Position numbers and translations under genes: made by a program. From Ectocarpus siliculosus (taxonomy: Eukaryota > Sar > Phaeophyceae > Ectocarpales > Ectocarpaceae): a stretch of DNA of 64,000 nucleotides. The notes beneath the pieces were generated by a model. It was not told where the DNA came from. It ran no database searches and saw nothing but the letters and a program-made list of their open reading frames with translations. Shown one piece after another: positions 33,210-44,700 of the stretch; the first letter of the stretch is position 1, and each line of letters opens with the position of its first letter. The stretch lies in NCBI GenBank assembly GCA_000310025.1, contig FN649735.1, positions 306,054 to 370,053 on the forward strand, read 5' to 3'.

Positions 33210-35191
33210 CGTGGGCGTCGGTGTCCTCCGTATCCGAATCCGAAACGCGGTCGCGGCAAGCCTCTATGGGCAGGTGAGCGGCGCCGTCGTCCAGCAGCGC
33301 CATGGAGGAGCTCTGCCGTTTAGCTAGGCGCGTGAACGTGTCCTGTCCCGGCGGCACTCGCGACGATAGCTGCAACGCCGACACGCCCGTGCCTTTGGGG
33401 TGGCTGCCGGCTTGAGCAAAGAAGGGCGCGTTCTGGCCCAAGGTGGCGACGAAATTGCGGCAGCAGTCCTTGCACAATTCCCCGCGCAGGCGAATCTGCT
33501 GGGAGCCGAGTGCGTGGGAGTCTATCGGGTGCTTCTGGAGCAGGTTCCGACTCTGCTGCATGACTTCCACCAGGTGGGCGTGCGGCTTGCCCTGCCACAT
33601 GCGTTGCGGGAAGCATAGCGACACGGCTTGGTTCATGAGGTGGTGAAGGGTCTTGGCAGTCAGGACTATCCAGAAATGCGGCTCTTCCCCGAGGTAGGGG
33701 CGGTCCGGGATCCGGAAGTACGCTCACTGCGCGTGCCAGTTGGGCGAGGAGGTTGAGGACCGCGACGCACGATTCTCCCTACTGCAAGTGGATGTGGTTC
33801 AGGGCGTGCTCAGCGTGCACGCCGGACACCCCGTTACGAGCGGTCTCAGCCACCAACTGCCTGAGGGCGTCGGTCACCGACAAACGTTTAAACCGCACCC
33901 AGGACATGCCCCCGTTCAGGTTGTAGACTTGAAAATCCTGACCGCGGGACATGGCGGCCGTGGAGGCCATGGTCGTGGGGAAACACGTTGTAGATGATGT
34001 CAAACCGCAAGGGCGTGCGGTTGTCCGGCCAGGCCTTTATCACATTTCCCGCGCCGGCAGCAGTTGGCACGTCCTTCTCGAGGAAGACAATGCCTATGCC
34101 CACTATGCGCAAGGCTTCCTTGAGACGGTCGCTGAACAGGGAGGGGTCCTGCCGGAAGTTGAGCACCGCAGGCGGGGTCACCTGCGGTCCCTGGAAAACG
34201 GGCGTACCAAAGGATTTGGTCGAGGTGCCCATCATCCTCGTGCCTTTGTTCGCGTTGACTTCTCGCTGCTTTTGCTGGGTGAGGTCGACCGTAAACCCAT
34301 TGGCGGGTTAGTGAGGCGGAGTCGCGTACACACGGGGGGCGGCGTGCCCACCGTACGGGTGCGGCTGCGCTTTGGGGTAAGCGGGTGGAGCCGGGTAGTA
34401 CGGAGGTCCGCCGTAGAGCTATAGAGGCTCGTGGTAGGGCTGCTGCTGTTGGTACGCCTGCTGCTGAACTGGCTGGTAGTACGTCACCGGCTGCGCGGCC
34501 CCTGCTGGTGCAACGGGGCCTGCTACTGCCCAGCGTGTGGGGCCGGCGGTAGCTGATGCTGTTGCGGCGGCGGCCGAAGCGGGTGAGGCTGGGGCGGATC
34601 CTGCAGGTGCTGCCCAAGCAGGTGACGCTGGGGCTGCAGTTGCTGCTGTTGCTGCTGCCCGGCCGGCTGATGCTGGGGCTTGGGCTGAACTCCGCCCGGT
34701 AGGGGGAGCAGCATCTGTTTCATCGGCAGAGGCGGCGCCGGCGCCGGCGGCGGGAGGGGGCCACCGAGGTGAATGAGTGGAGCCCCTCCGACCCCTGCTG
34801 GCGGAGGGGAGTGCGCCGCTCCCTGCGGTGGAAGCGGCAGCGGCGGAGGCGGGTGCGGTACTTCGCCGTGCGGGGGGGCGGCGGTGCAGCGGCCCCCCTC
34901 CATGTCCGAGGGCAAGATGAGCTGCCCCCGGGTTGGGCAGTTGGTGTCCGGCGTGCTGGTGCTGGTTCGTGACGTCTGGTATCCGAGTCGGCGACGATGA
35001 ATGACGGTGTCGGGCGTCCGAGTCGGTGTCGGCAGTTGGTGACGTCGGTTATCGGTGGGTGCACAACACGTACAACGACACGTACAACGATACGAAGAGA
35101 GGGGGCGGGGGGGAGGTACAACAAGTACAACGACCCACAGCATGCACATCACGGCGACAAGCATTGAATTGGAGCTCCACGCAATCTCCAA
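33124..35191 (-). pseudogene. Gypsy gag-like region
   Basis: The N-terminal end (34523-35191) is Pro/Gln-rich. A capsid-like part follows with FSDRLKEALRIVGIGIVFLE and FDIIYNVFP, then after a frame change YNLNGGMSWVRFKRLSVTD. The next part (33124-33636) contains MWQGKPHAHLVEVMQQSRNL and a CKDC motif. The assignment to gag is by position and composition. Confidence 0.5.
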
Positions 35192-35763
35192 ACAAGAGCA
35201 CTACACAACACAAGTCGAAGGCCCCTGTGGTGGTGACTCAACGGTCGTCACCCCACGGGTTGCATCTAGGCGATTGGTTACCCTCGTTGAGACATTCATG
35301 AATGGTACGATCAAGGAGGGTGTGTCACCTGTGTGGATTGTTGATGTTGCCCAACGCAGGGGTCAAAAGGGCGCAGACAAATTTCGGTGTTGGAAAAAGG
35401 GCACTCCCCGCAGATGGTGGTATTTCCCCACATACATGCAGCCTGACAGGAATGTCCAGGTAGGGTGAGGAAACCAGTAAAGACAAGAACCGATCCCCAA
35501 AGCACGAGTAGGTACGCCCCCGATAGGCAATATAAAAACAAATCCAAAGTGATCACGCGGTGCCATATGAACGCCGGGACATGGGCAACGCAGCCAGTAT
35601 ATCACCAGTTCCACCCGTGCGAAAGGGGGCGGTTAACGGTACGGGCCCGAAAGGTGGGTGAAGGGGGTAACGGACCGACCTTAAGGTCTGTCAGATTCCC
35701 GATCATGTCACCCTACGCCCTCCGGATGCTCGCGACCATTTGAAGTTTCCATCATCGTACTTA

Positions 35764-36758
35764 GAGAACCGATGGGGACGACCGGCCGCAAAACGTAGCA
35801 TTCCCTCCAGACCCTGCCAGGTGAAGACTCATCTACTTACTATTGAAGAATCTCTTTTTTTGGTGTTGACTTGCTCTGTTTCGGCACACTGAGAGAGCGG
35901 AGCGGGGTCCAGGCCCCCGAAAGAGTCTACAAAGAAAGGTCCTTCCGCCGCTTTATCCTTCTATCAGATTTCCGTGTCCCGCATTTCTAACCGGCAAATA
36001 AATATACCTACACTCCAATCCGATAACACTAGCCCACCCTGGAGATGCTCAATTATAGGTACTTGAACTACGGAACTTGGCAATTAATTGCCGAATCCCA
36101 AAAATGAGAGGATCGAGGATGCGGAGCTCCAAAATACAAAATACAATAACACCCTCCCACATCACCTATCACTCGATGAGTCGAATCAAGACCATCGTTT
36201 GACCAAACTAACAACGAAGAAGGCGTAGAGAGGAATAGAATGGGGCTATTACACGAAAGGATGGCAGCAAGAAACCAGTTCAATAAATACGGTAGTAGGT
36301 CGGAACCCAAAGAAAAGGAGAAACAAGAGAAACATCGGAACGACAAGAGGTTTCTTTGGACCAACCGGAACAGCCAGTCGTTCTCCATAACAACAAGAAG
36401 CTACGTAACACAACGGAAAGAACAAAATGACAGAAAAGAACGTGCGTAATAAGCACCCAGCCAGGTGTACCAAAAGACAAGAACCCTAGCATTCCGATGA
36501 AGAAAACGGTCGTGACACTAAACACGGGCCAACAAAACCGCAGCAGGAGGCACAGAAAGTTTGACCACACGACGGACTAAATCAGGGAATAACAATACCT
36601 GCCCTAACAACCAGCCAGGTGTCAAGAGTAGGTCCGAATTGCAACGGGAAAAATCAACTAAAACAAATATCAAAATGCCTAACAAAACAACCAAGCAAGC
36701 CGTGATTTTTGCGTGCGCGATACCATCTCGGGCAACGAACTATCTGCAGCGTCATATG
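35764..36758. other. No gene recognised
   Basis: A short stem (GCGTCTAGAC/GTCTAGACGC) lies further right, at about 37867-37892, but nothing comparable is here. The open frames are short and show no family. Confidence 0.4.
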
Positions 36759-38145
36759 TCATATTGCGAGGAATGCCGTTCCTTGAAAAGGACGCTGCGG
36801 TTGTGAACTTGAAGGCACCAGGAAACACAGAAAGGGCCAGGATCTACAGACGGCAGCATCAATGGTGGAATTGCAAACATCGGGAAGGGAGATCGTGTCT
36901 GGCCCCGGTTCGCCGACGAAGCGAACGACGTACGGCCGGAAGAGGCGGCACAGAGAATGTTGCCTAGCCACCCAAAGTCCATCTTGGATACCAGAAGAAA
37001 GCGCCCACAACAGGGGAGTAGCGACTAAGCAACGGTCCCGTGTAGAACGAAGGACGAAAGAGTATCCCGAAGGCAAGGATCGGTCGCCTTTGGCACACGC
37101 CGATTCTCGTGCGGCGCCACCGCTACGCATCGCGCGATAACGACGATTTGTTTGACGATCGATGCTGCTGGTCGGGCGAACCCGTCCAATGCCGGAGAAT
37201 GTTAGGCATTTGGAGTTATGAAAATCCATCTCGCTCTCCCCGAAGGACGAAGAAAACCTTTCCAGTGTGTCTGGTACAAAACAGTGATGGTGCCACCAAG
37301 ACCAAGGATACACTGATGTCCACTATTGCGCTCAACCTCCAGACGCTCGACCGGAGTCGACATTTCGTCTTCCGTAGTATGGTGGGGAAGAGATTTGGCC
37401 GCAAAAGTGTTCAAAGCATACTGCCTGAGACCGGCAGGTAGGAGCCTCGGGATGTCGTCGGTATCATGCGGATTGGCGCAAGGTTTGCAGCGCACAACCG
37501 ACACCCCACGTTTCGAGTTGTGGCCAGGCAGGTCCGACGGAAGACCCAAGTAGAGCAACTTGGACGCCAAAGGACTGCCATCAGGGGGTGCTTCCCAACA
37601 GGGTCCAACTGAAACGGCAGTTTGACGTGGATTAGATCAGCCGTAATGCAGTGCTTCACCATATAAACTGGATCTACATATTAGCTTTACCTCATCTGTC
37701 AAGACCACCGGCCAAGGTTCAGTTGTAGATATGCTCCGTATTACTTCCAAGGGCCGTATCTTAAGACACACACGTGGTTCGTTTGGGAGGTGGGGCCCTG
37801 CCGTCGGCAATGACAGAGGCGACCACCTCCTACTAGCGGTTCCAAAATTGGATCCCCACGTCCTCCGCGTCTAGACCGCTAAGTCTAGACGCATCATCGT
37901 ATTCATCCCTCACAGTCGCCGATACACAACAGCCAAATATTTGAACGGGTCTGTCCATAGCAAACACAACTTGGCTTGGACCTTGTCGTCTGTACTTGAA
38001 CCTGCACCTTGGTAAATTGTTGATTAGTATTGTTATATACCCAGACCCATCCACCAACTGTGTAGGAAGGACGCTTGCGAAAAGCACCCGAAAGAACGAA
38101 ATTTCGACCCTCGATCCGTGAAACGGAAAATTGCTGTGCACTCAC
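36759..38145 (-). pseudogene. 3' end of a second Ty3/Gypsy element
   Basis: The minus strand reads, with two or three frame changes, as a Gypsy integrase C-terminal domain and long tail of the kind common in stramenopiles. Visible parts are SYTVGGWVWVYNN, then AKLCLLWTDPFKYLAVV (the GPYKV-type box), KLLYLGLPSDLPG, VVRCKPCANPHDTDDIPRLL, MSTPVERLEVERNSGHQ and ETHWKG-like QTHWKGFLRPSGR. It is followed by QTNRRYRAMRSGGAARES and a region ending PYVVRFVGEPGPD. The 5' part of the element should lie beyond 38145, but the satellite array starts there. Family recognition is from general knowledge. Confidence 0.7.
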
Positions 38146-38171
38146 AAACCAGGTCGTAGGGACCGTGTTGG

Positions 38172-40316
38172 CAGCATGCGCTTCGTGAGCGGACGGCTTA
38201 CCCGTTGGGGCTCAAAAGAGAAAATCGTTGGCATCCGCTTCGTAGGCTGACGGCTCGTCCTTTGGTCCTCAAGCGGGAAAATCGTCGGCTTTCGTTGGCA
38301 TTCGCTTCGTAGGCGAACCGCTTATCCTTTGTGCTTCAAACGGGAAAATCCTTGGCACCCGCTTCGTAGGCGGACGGCTTATCCGTTGGGCATCAAACGG
38401 GAAAATCGTTGGTTTTCGTTGGCATCCGCTTCGTGGGCGGACGGCTTATCCGTTGGTCCTCAAACGGGAATATCGTTGGCATCCGCTTCGTAGGCGGACG
38501 GCTTATCCATTGGTCCTCAAACGGGAAAATCGTTATCTTTCGTTGTCATCCGTTCCGTAGGTGGACGGCTTATCCGTCGGGTCTCAAACGGGAAAATCGT
38601 TGGCATCCGCTTCGTAGGCGGACGGCTTATCCATTGGGCTTCAAACGGGAAAGCGTTGGCTTTCGTTGGCATCCGCCTCATAGGCGGACGGCTTATCCAT
38701 TGGAAACGTTGGCTTTCGTTGGCATCCGCTTCGTGGGCGGACGGCATATCCGTTGGTCCTCAAACGGGACAATCGTTGGCTTTCGTTGGCATCCGCTTCG
38801 TAGGCGGACGGGCTTATCCGTTGAGTCCCAAACGAGAAAATCGTTGGGTTTGGCGTCCGCTTCGTAGGCGGACGGGCGTATATCCATTGGTCCTCAAACG
38901 GAAAAGTCGTTGGCTTTGGTTGGCATCCGCTTATTATCCGTTGATCCTCAAACGGGAAAATCGTTGGCTTTCGTTGGTATCCGCTTCGTGGGCGGACGGC
39001 TTATCCGTCGGGCCTCAAAAGGGAAAATCGTTGGCATCCGCTTCGTAGGCGGACGGCTTATCCAATGGTCCTCAAGCGGGAAAATCGTTGGCTATGGTTG
39101 GCATCCGCTTCTTANNNNNNNNNNNNNNNNNNNNNNNNNNNNNNNNNNNNNNNNNNNNNNNNNNNNNNNNNNNNNNNNNNNNNNNNNNNNNNNNNNNNNN
39201 NNNNNNNNNNNNNNGCTTATCCATTGGGCCTCAAACGGACAAGCCGCCCGCTAACGAGGCGGATACAAACGAAAGCCAGCGATTTTCCCATTTGAGGCCG
39301 AATGGATAAGCCGTCCACCTACGAAGCAGATGTCAACGAAAGCCACGATTTTGTTTGAGGCCGAACGGATAAGCCGTCCACCTACGAAGCGGATACCAAC
39401 GAAAGCCAACGACTTTTCCCGTTTGAGGACCAACGGATACGCCGTTCGCCTACGAAGCGGATGCCAAATAAAACCAACGATTTTTCCGTTTGAAGAATAA
39501 TGGAGAAGCCCGTCCGCCTACGAAGCGGATGCCAACGAAATATAACGATTATCCCGTTTGCGGCCCAACGGATAAGCCGTCCGCCTACGAAGCGGATGCC
39601 AACGAAAGCCAACGATTATCCCGTTTGAAGCCCAATAGATAAGCCGTCCCTTTACGATGCGGATGCCAACGATTTTCCCGTTTAAGGACCAATGGATAAG
39701 CCGTCCGCCTACGAAGCGGATGCCAACGAGTTTCCCGTTTGAGGACCAATGGATACGCCGTCCGCCCACGAAACGGATACTAACGATTTTCCTTTTGATG
39801 CCCAACGGATAAGCCGTCCGCCCACGAAGCGGATGCCAACGACAGCCAACGATTTTCCCGTTTCCAGACCAATGGATACGCCCGTCCGCCTACGAAGCGG
39901 ATGCTAACGAAAGCTAACCATTTTCCCGTTTGAGCACCAACGGATAAGCCGTCCGCCTACGAAGCGGGATGCCAACGATTTTCCGTTTGAAGCCCAATGG
40001 ATGAGCCGTCCGCCTACGAAGCGGATGCCAACCAGTTTCTCATTTGAGGGCCAACGGATAAGCCGTCCGCCCACGAAGCGGATGCCAACGATTTTTCCTT
40101 TTGATGCCCAACGGATAAGCCGTCCGCCCACGAAGCGGATGCCAACGACAGCCAACGATTATCCAGTTTGAGGACCAATGGATAAGCCGTCCGCCCACGA
40201 AGCGGATGCCAACGATATTCCAGTTTGAGGACCAATGGATACGCCGTCCGCCTTACAAAGCGGATGCGAACGAAAGCCAATTGGCTAAGCCGTCCGCCTA
40301 CGAAGCGCATGCCAAA
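38172..40316. repeat. tRNA-Arg-derived satellite, ~33 units of ~57 bp, in two opposed halves
   Basis: The basic unit is ~57 bp, with ~67-bp variants carrying an extra CTTTCGTTGG. Read on the strand that matches tRNA, each unit contains GGCCCAACGGATAAG then CCGTCCGCCTACGAAGCGGA. This equals tRNA-Arg(ACG) positions 10-43 and differs from the gene at 14032-14104 at only two sites (T to C in the A box, G to C in the D stem). The remaining ~22 bp (ATGCCAACGATTTTCCCGTTTGA) is not from the 5' part of the tRNA. About 16 units (38172-39238) have the tRNA sense on the minus strand and about 17 (39239-40316) on the plus strand. Because 57 is divisible by 3, long 19-residue-period frames occur; these are artefacts. 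Confidence 0.9.
39115..39214. other. Assembly gap (100 N) within the satellite
   Basis: Exactly 100 N, just left of the point where unit orientation flips (about 39238). The array may be longer than shown. Confidence 1.
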
Positions 40317-41740
40317 TCAAACAATTTGTTTCACGTGTTGTACAAGTAGTAGGGCATGTTTCCTTCCAAAATGTGTCTTTCTCCAACGAAACAAGGGATC
40401 CCCACACTACGTTTTCACCATGGTTGTACCTTCGCAAATCGGAAGAACGAGTCCCAATGTCAAGGGACGCTTGATTGCCATCCCAGCACTCTGTATCGGG
40501 TATATTCATGAGTGTATGCGTGGAATATGCAGCAGTACGCCGCAGTAGATAACATGCATGTGCCCCTTTTATTTTCCCGTCAGAAACACGGCAGTATGGC
40601 GTAGCAGCAACGTACAGCAGTAGTATCGGAGAGCAGCAACTAGGCTTCTGCAAACGGCAGCAGGTGACGGCCACATTCAGAACGAAGAGGCAATCCCGTT
40701 CTCCATTGTGGGGTAGAGGAATCTCAACAACCCCGCGTTTTACTCGGCTTCCGCCCGGTGCCGCTACATAGCACAGCCCAAACAGCGGGCGTTCCCGGCA
40801 GAACCACCAAGTCTATGGGTTTCCACATGTGGATGATTTTGGAAGTTAAGACGAACACATCAACCATCTGCGACCAGGAGCACCTCCACCGAGTCATCGA
40901 AAGAGGGCTATCACGCCCATACATGCCGTCTGACCACTGCAACAACAACAACAACAACCATAACAATAACGATGTCCATTCTTTCGGCGTCATCGATCAC
41001 ACTCGTTCGGTACGTGCACCTCCTAGCGGCCCCGTTCCTGTCACCGTTCGGCTGTACTCTGACGCCCGAAAAGGCAACCCCCACCACGAAAAGCGGCACG
41101 AAGGCAAACGCACGTCTTGGGTGGGCGGGGCGACGTCGACTGGCAGCGGCCGCGCAGCAGCAGCGGCGGCGGCGGCGGCGGCGGCGGCGGTTGGGGGCAA
41201 AAGCGGCAGCCGAGACACCGTCAGGAATAGGGTTAGGGTTAGGAGAAGGAAGATGGATTGGCCGGTGCAAGAGGTGCACGCTCGAACAGTGAGTTTGATG
41301 CCAGCGCGGGCCCTGCTTGTTTGCCTTGGAGGAGAACAGGTGTTCGGATAAGGTAGTGTTGTGAACTACAGCAGTGTGCCCTCAATAACGCCGGTGCGTA
41401 TCCGGCGAATCGAGGGGCGTTATTCAGAGGAACCTGCGCTATTCAAAGTACAGAATTACTTGCTGATTCAATCGGTCCCACCGGCGCTATACAGAGCCAC
41501 TGGCGATATGTACTACAGGATACGCCAGGACGATTCTGTGCAGAGGGTTAGGGCTAGGGTTAGAGTACAGCAGTCAATCCTGGTGGGGGGTAGACTCGTC
41601 GGGGCGCCCGAACGCGCCGCAACGACGAGCATCTTCAGCTTCCCGAGAATGAAGTGGAAGCTGATGCTGCCACAGAGTAACATGTGGTATGGATCACGCA
41701 TGGGGCTCTTACCCGTTACATGTGCCCACTGTGTACGAAC
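40317..41740. other. Spacer with triplet repeats and telomere-like motifs
   Basis: A plus-strand frame (40758-41351) of 197 codons contains Asn (CAACAA) and Ala (GCGGCG) runs and no known domain; I doubt that it is a gene. GGGTTAGGGTTAGG at about 41228-41242 and GGGTTAGGGCTAGGGTTAG at about 41543-41562 resemble TTAGGG telomere repeats. The last exon of the TPR gene reads in frame past its possible donor at 41741 to a stop near 41513. Confidence 0.4.
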
Positions 41741-44700
41741 CTGTGCTCGCACCCGCTCCAGGATGGTCTGAGTGTTGATCGTTTCTTGGTGGTTTTCTCC
41801 CAGCTTGTTCTTCTGGATTGAAAGGGCCCTCTCCAGTAGTGAAGCCGCCTTGCCGTGCTTCCCCTGTGGGCGTCCAAATTGCAATGGTGTGAAATTGTAC
41901 CAAGTGCGGAAGTGGTTCATGCCTACGCTTGTGTGACCAGAGGCGAACGAAGTTCCCTTCATTCGGTAGGATAACCGAGTAGCGGATTGGGGAACTGGGC
42001 CGAAAAAATGGTGCCGCAATAAGTTGTGTCTTGAAAATTCCGGCAGCTATGTCCTCCTTCAACAAGCTCGCAGACTAGGAGCACACTGAGCTATCGTACC
42101 TGTCGGCTCAACAACAACGCACGGTTGCGCAGCGTTATGGCCAAGCCTGGGTGCTCCGGGCCTAGAACCTTCTCCTCTACAGCCTGAGCCCGCTTAAACA
42201 GTCGCTCGGCCTTCACGTATTTCCCCTGAGTAAAAAAGGGGGCGGGTTGATGTTAGGCAGAGGTCCGTCAAAACAATTACACCGAAACGCGCGGACCCTA
42301 CGATTCTTACCTGAAACTCCCACGACTTCGCTCGGTTGTTGAGGGCTAGGCCAACGTTCTGATGATCCCGCCCTAGCCACATCTCCCAGATCTTCTGGGT
42401 CCTCTTAAACAACGCCTCAGCCTCCGCGAATCTACCCTGTAAAAAACAAGGGGCAGATTTGGTGAGAGCAGTCAGTTCTCAACGGGAAGATACTCGCAGT
42501 CACTGCTGGTGATGTGGGCGCGCAGAAAAACAAAATCCACATTTTTCGGTTGTTGCGTGAGGCGGCCACAAATCTGATGATTCGGGCGCAAGGTCTTCTG
42601 GCCGATGCTCTATGACCTCTACCTTGTCCCCAACGTACTATTGCCAACTGAACCAATTGGTGTATGTAAGGCAATAGGCCACCAGCAGTGAAATAAAACC
42701 CAGAACTGCGGATGACATATTTCCCGGGAGCATAGTTCGGCTATTGCGTGGCGCCTCTACGCGTACAACTCCGGTTGTTTGAGCCGTACAACATCAGCGG
42801 GAGGAACCGAAAAACATCCCTGAAGTCGTTTGTTAATGGGTTTGACCTGTTGAAAGAACGAGCTAGCCCAATTGTTGAGGTCTGCGGCGACGTCCGGGTG
42901 GTCAGTTCCGTAGAGTGCCTCGTCGATCGCAACCGAGCGCTTGTACAATGGCTCAGCCTCCTCATACTTGCCCTGGAATGAACAAAAAAGTGCGCGTGGT
43001 GAGGTTAGGCTTGCGCAAAAAGAAACCCGATCAACGACCACGGTGCAGGCACTCTATCCAGCCAAAGCATGGTTCCATCGACGACTATTTGTCTGCTGCT
43101 GTTACGGTTCTTATGCAGGACCAATCCCTGAGGCGGTGGGAGTTCTGGGCAACCTCCAGGAAGGTGAACAAACTATACAGGTACTAAAGCATTGGGGGGC
43201 TGTCCTGACGCGCGTCCAGAGTACCGAGAGCTGCTTGCAGTGTGATCGAACCTATTAGAAACAACGGGTTGAGTCTCATGAGGCAGTCGAAGAGAAGCAA
43301 CAGGTACAGCACCACCCACGCGTGCTGAAGCACGGGCGTCCTTTACGACGATCCCGCTTCCTGGCACTCGTCCTCTATTAAGCATATTTAAGCACCGGGT
43401 CCCAGTGGCTGAGCGGTTTAAGGCAGTGGCCCCGGAAGAACAAGATCTGCTCGACACGTACGTAATTTCCAATATTTTCCGACGAACTACAGTCGTGGCT
43501 CCGATATATGAGGTACTGTACTTGATAGGACGGGGCTGCGATATAGGAGGGTATAGGAGGGGGCTCCGATATAAGAGGTTCAAGGACCTTTCTCTTACAT
43601 CAGAGCCACGACTGAAGTCCGGTTCCCACCTGACTGGTCAACACCCCCGCCAGGTTGCTGAGCGACACGGCCACTGCAGTGTCATCAGGACCCAGAGCTT
43701 TCTCGCGAATGGCGAGGGCCCGTTCGTACAGCGGCCTGGCTTCGTCAGGCATACCCTGGGTATCATGACGAATGTGCGGGAAACAAGCACAGGCACGTCT
43801 GGGGGAGAAAATAGCGCTACAATCCAGGTTTCGAATACAACAAGGGTGACCGGCGTCCAGCAACGTCTTGCCAACCTCAATGTTTCAACACTTCACAGGA
43901 GGACAGGGTGAGCATACCCTGCCTATCTGGCAAGCAGTGGGTTGCTGTGAAGGAGGCGATCCACCAAATATTTACGCAGTTCGACTACGACTGCCACCTA
44001 CCAGCCGTGCTGCAGCTCGTGGAAAAACCTAGTTGCTTGGCATACAGCCTGTGCTTTTTTGTGATAAGGAATTCGATTGTTCTACGAACAGCCGCGCCTC
44101 CAGTGACCTTGCACAATGCAGAGATGTGGAGACGCACGATAACAATGCTACAGAGCCGTCGGTACGTCGTCCGAGCAGCGCCAACGAAACCAAGTTTCGA
44201 CATCAGCTCGCGTTTGACGGGACCATACTCTCGACAACCAATTCTTCCCCTGTCACCATTCCCCGTACGCAATAGAGGTGTTTCATGTGGCGTTCTACTG
44301 TAGCCCCGCTGATTCACCTGTTTCCTGCTGCTGTGGAACATTACTGCTATAGGCATTAGCTTCGGCAGTGATCCTCGTGATGGCGATGCAAAACCATACC
44401 ACCCCGGTAGCCTATCTTTACGTGTGACTATAGATTGCGTCGATAGTTGAATGACATCATTTCTTCGATCTGCGCCGAACGTGTCGAGCTCTTCTCGAGA
44501 CAGGACTGCTGGCTTGCTTCGAGCTGCGGTCACGCAGCATTCCTCCGGAGAGTTAAGGGGGGGAGAATAGGACCGTGCTTGAAACATTGTGGCCTTCTGT
44601 GCTCGTCCACGATCTCTGTGGTGAGCGTACCCATGCTGAGAGTATTGGCCCCTTGCGGGCAGCGTCAAAGGAAAATGGGAGGGACTAAAAATATTCTGCG

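Larger units (their letters stand above)
26248..35763 (-). mobile_element. Decayed Ty3/Gypsy LTR retrotransposon
   Basis: On the minus strand the order is gag-like region, reverse transcriptase, RNase H, Pro-rich spacer, integrase with H2C2 zinc, DDE core and chromatin-binding-like tail. This is the Gypsy order. A ~79-bp block (26248-26326 and 35685-35763, about 10% different) occurs in direct orientation at the two ends and includes CCTACGCCCTCCGGAT. It is the only LTR remnant I can see. Many frameshifts and stops show that the copy is dead. Confidence 0.8.

Noticed and set aside
36713-37140. Plus-strand frames with plausible sequence (NGGIANIGKGDRVW and similar)
   Set aside because: The minus strand reads as a Gypsy integrase tail across the same bases, which explains the coding-like composition.
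38409-40155. Long frames encoding 19-residue repeats (FVGGRLIRWSSNGK type) on both strands
   Set aside because: They arise because the satellite unit is 57 bp, a multiple of three. They change strand where the array flips, and the sequence is explained by tRNA.
38172-40316. CRISPR-like array
   Set aside because: Units are contiguous with no unique spacers, orientation reverses, and the host is eukaryotic.
38172-40316. Cluster of tRNA-Arg genes
   Set aside because: Units lack the T arm, B box, acceptor stem and D-stem pairing, so none can be a functional tRNA.
40758-41351. 197-codon plus-strand protein with Asn and Ala runs
   Set aside because: Runs come from CAA and GCG triplet repeats; no domain, no splice evidence.
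41369-41520. Possible third CAGTCGTGG-type element (CCCTCAATAACGCC sequence)
   Set aside because: Only a short resemblance to the 9.3-kb element and no inverted ends found.
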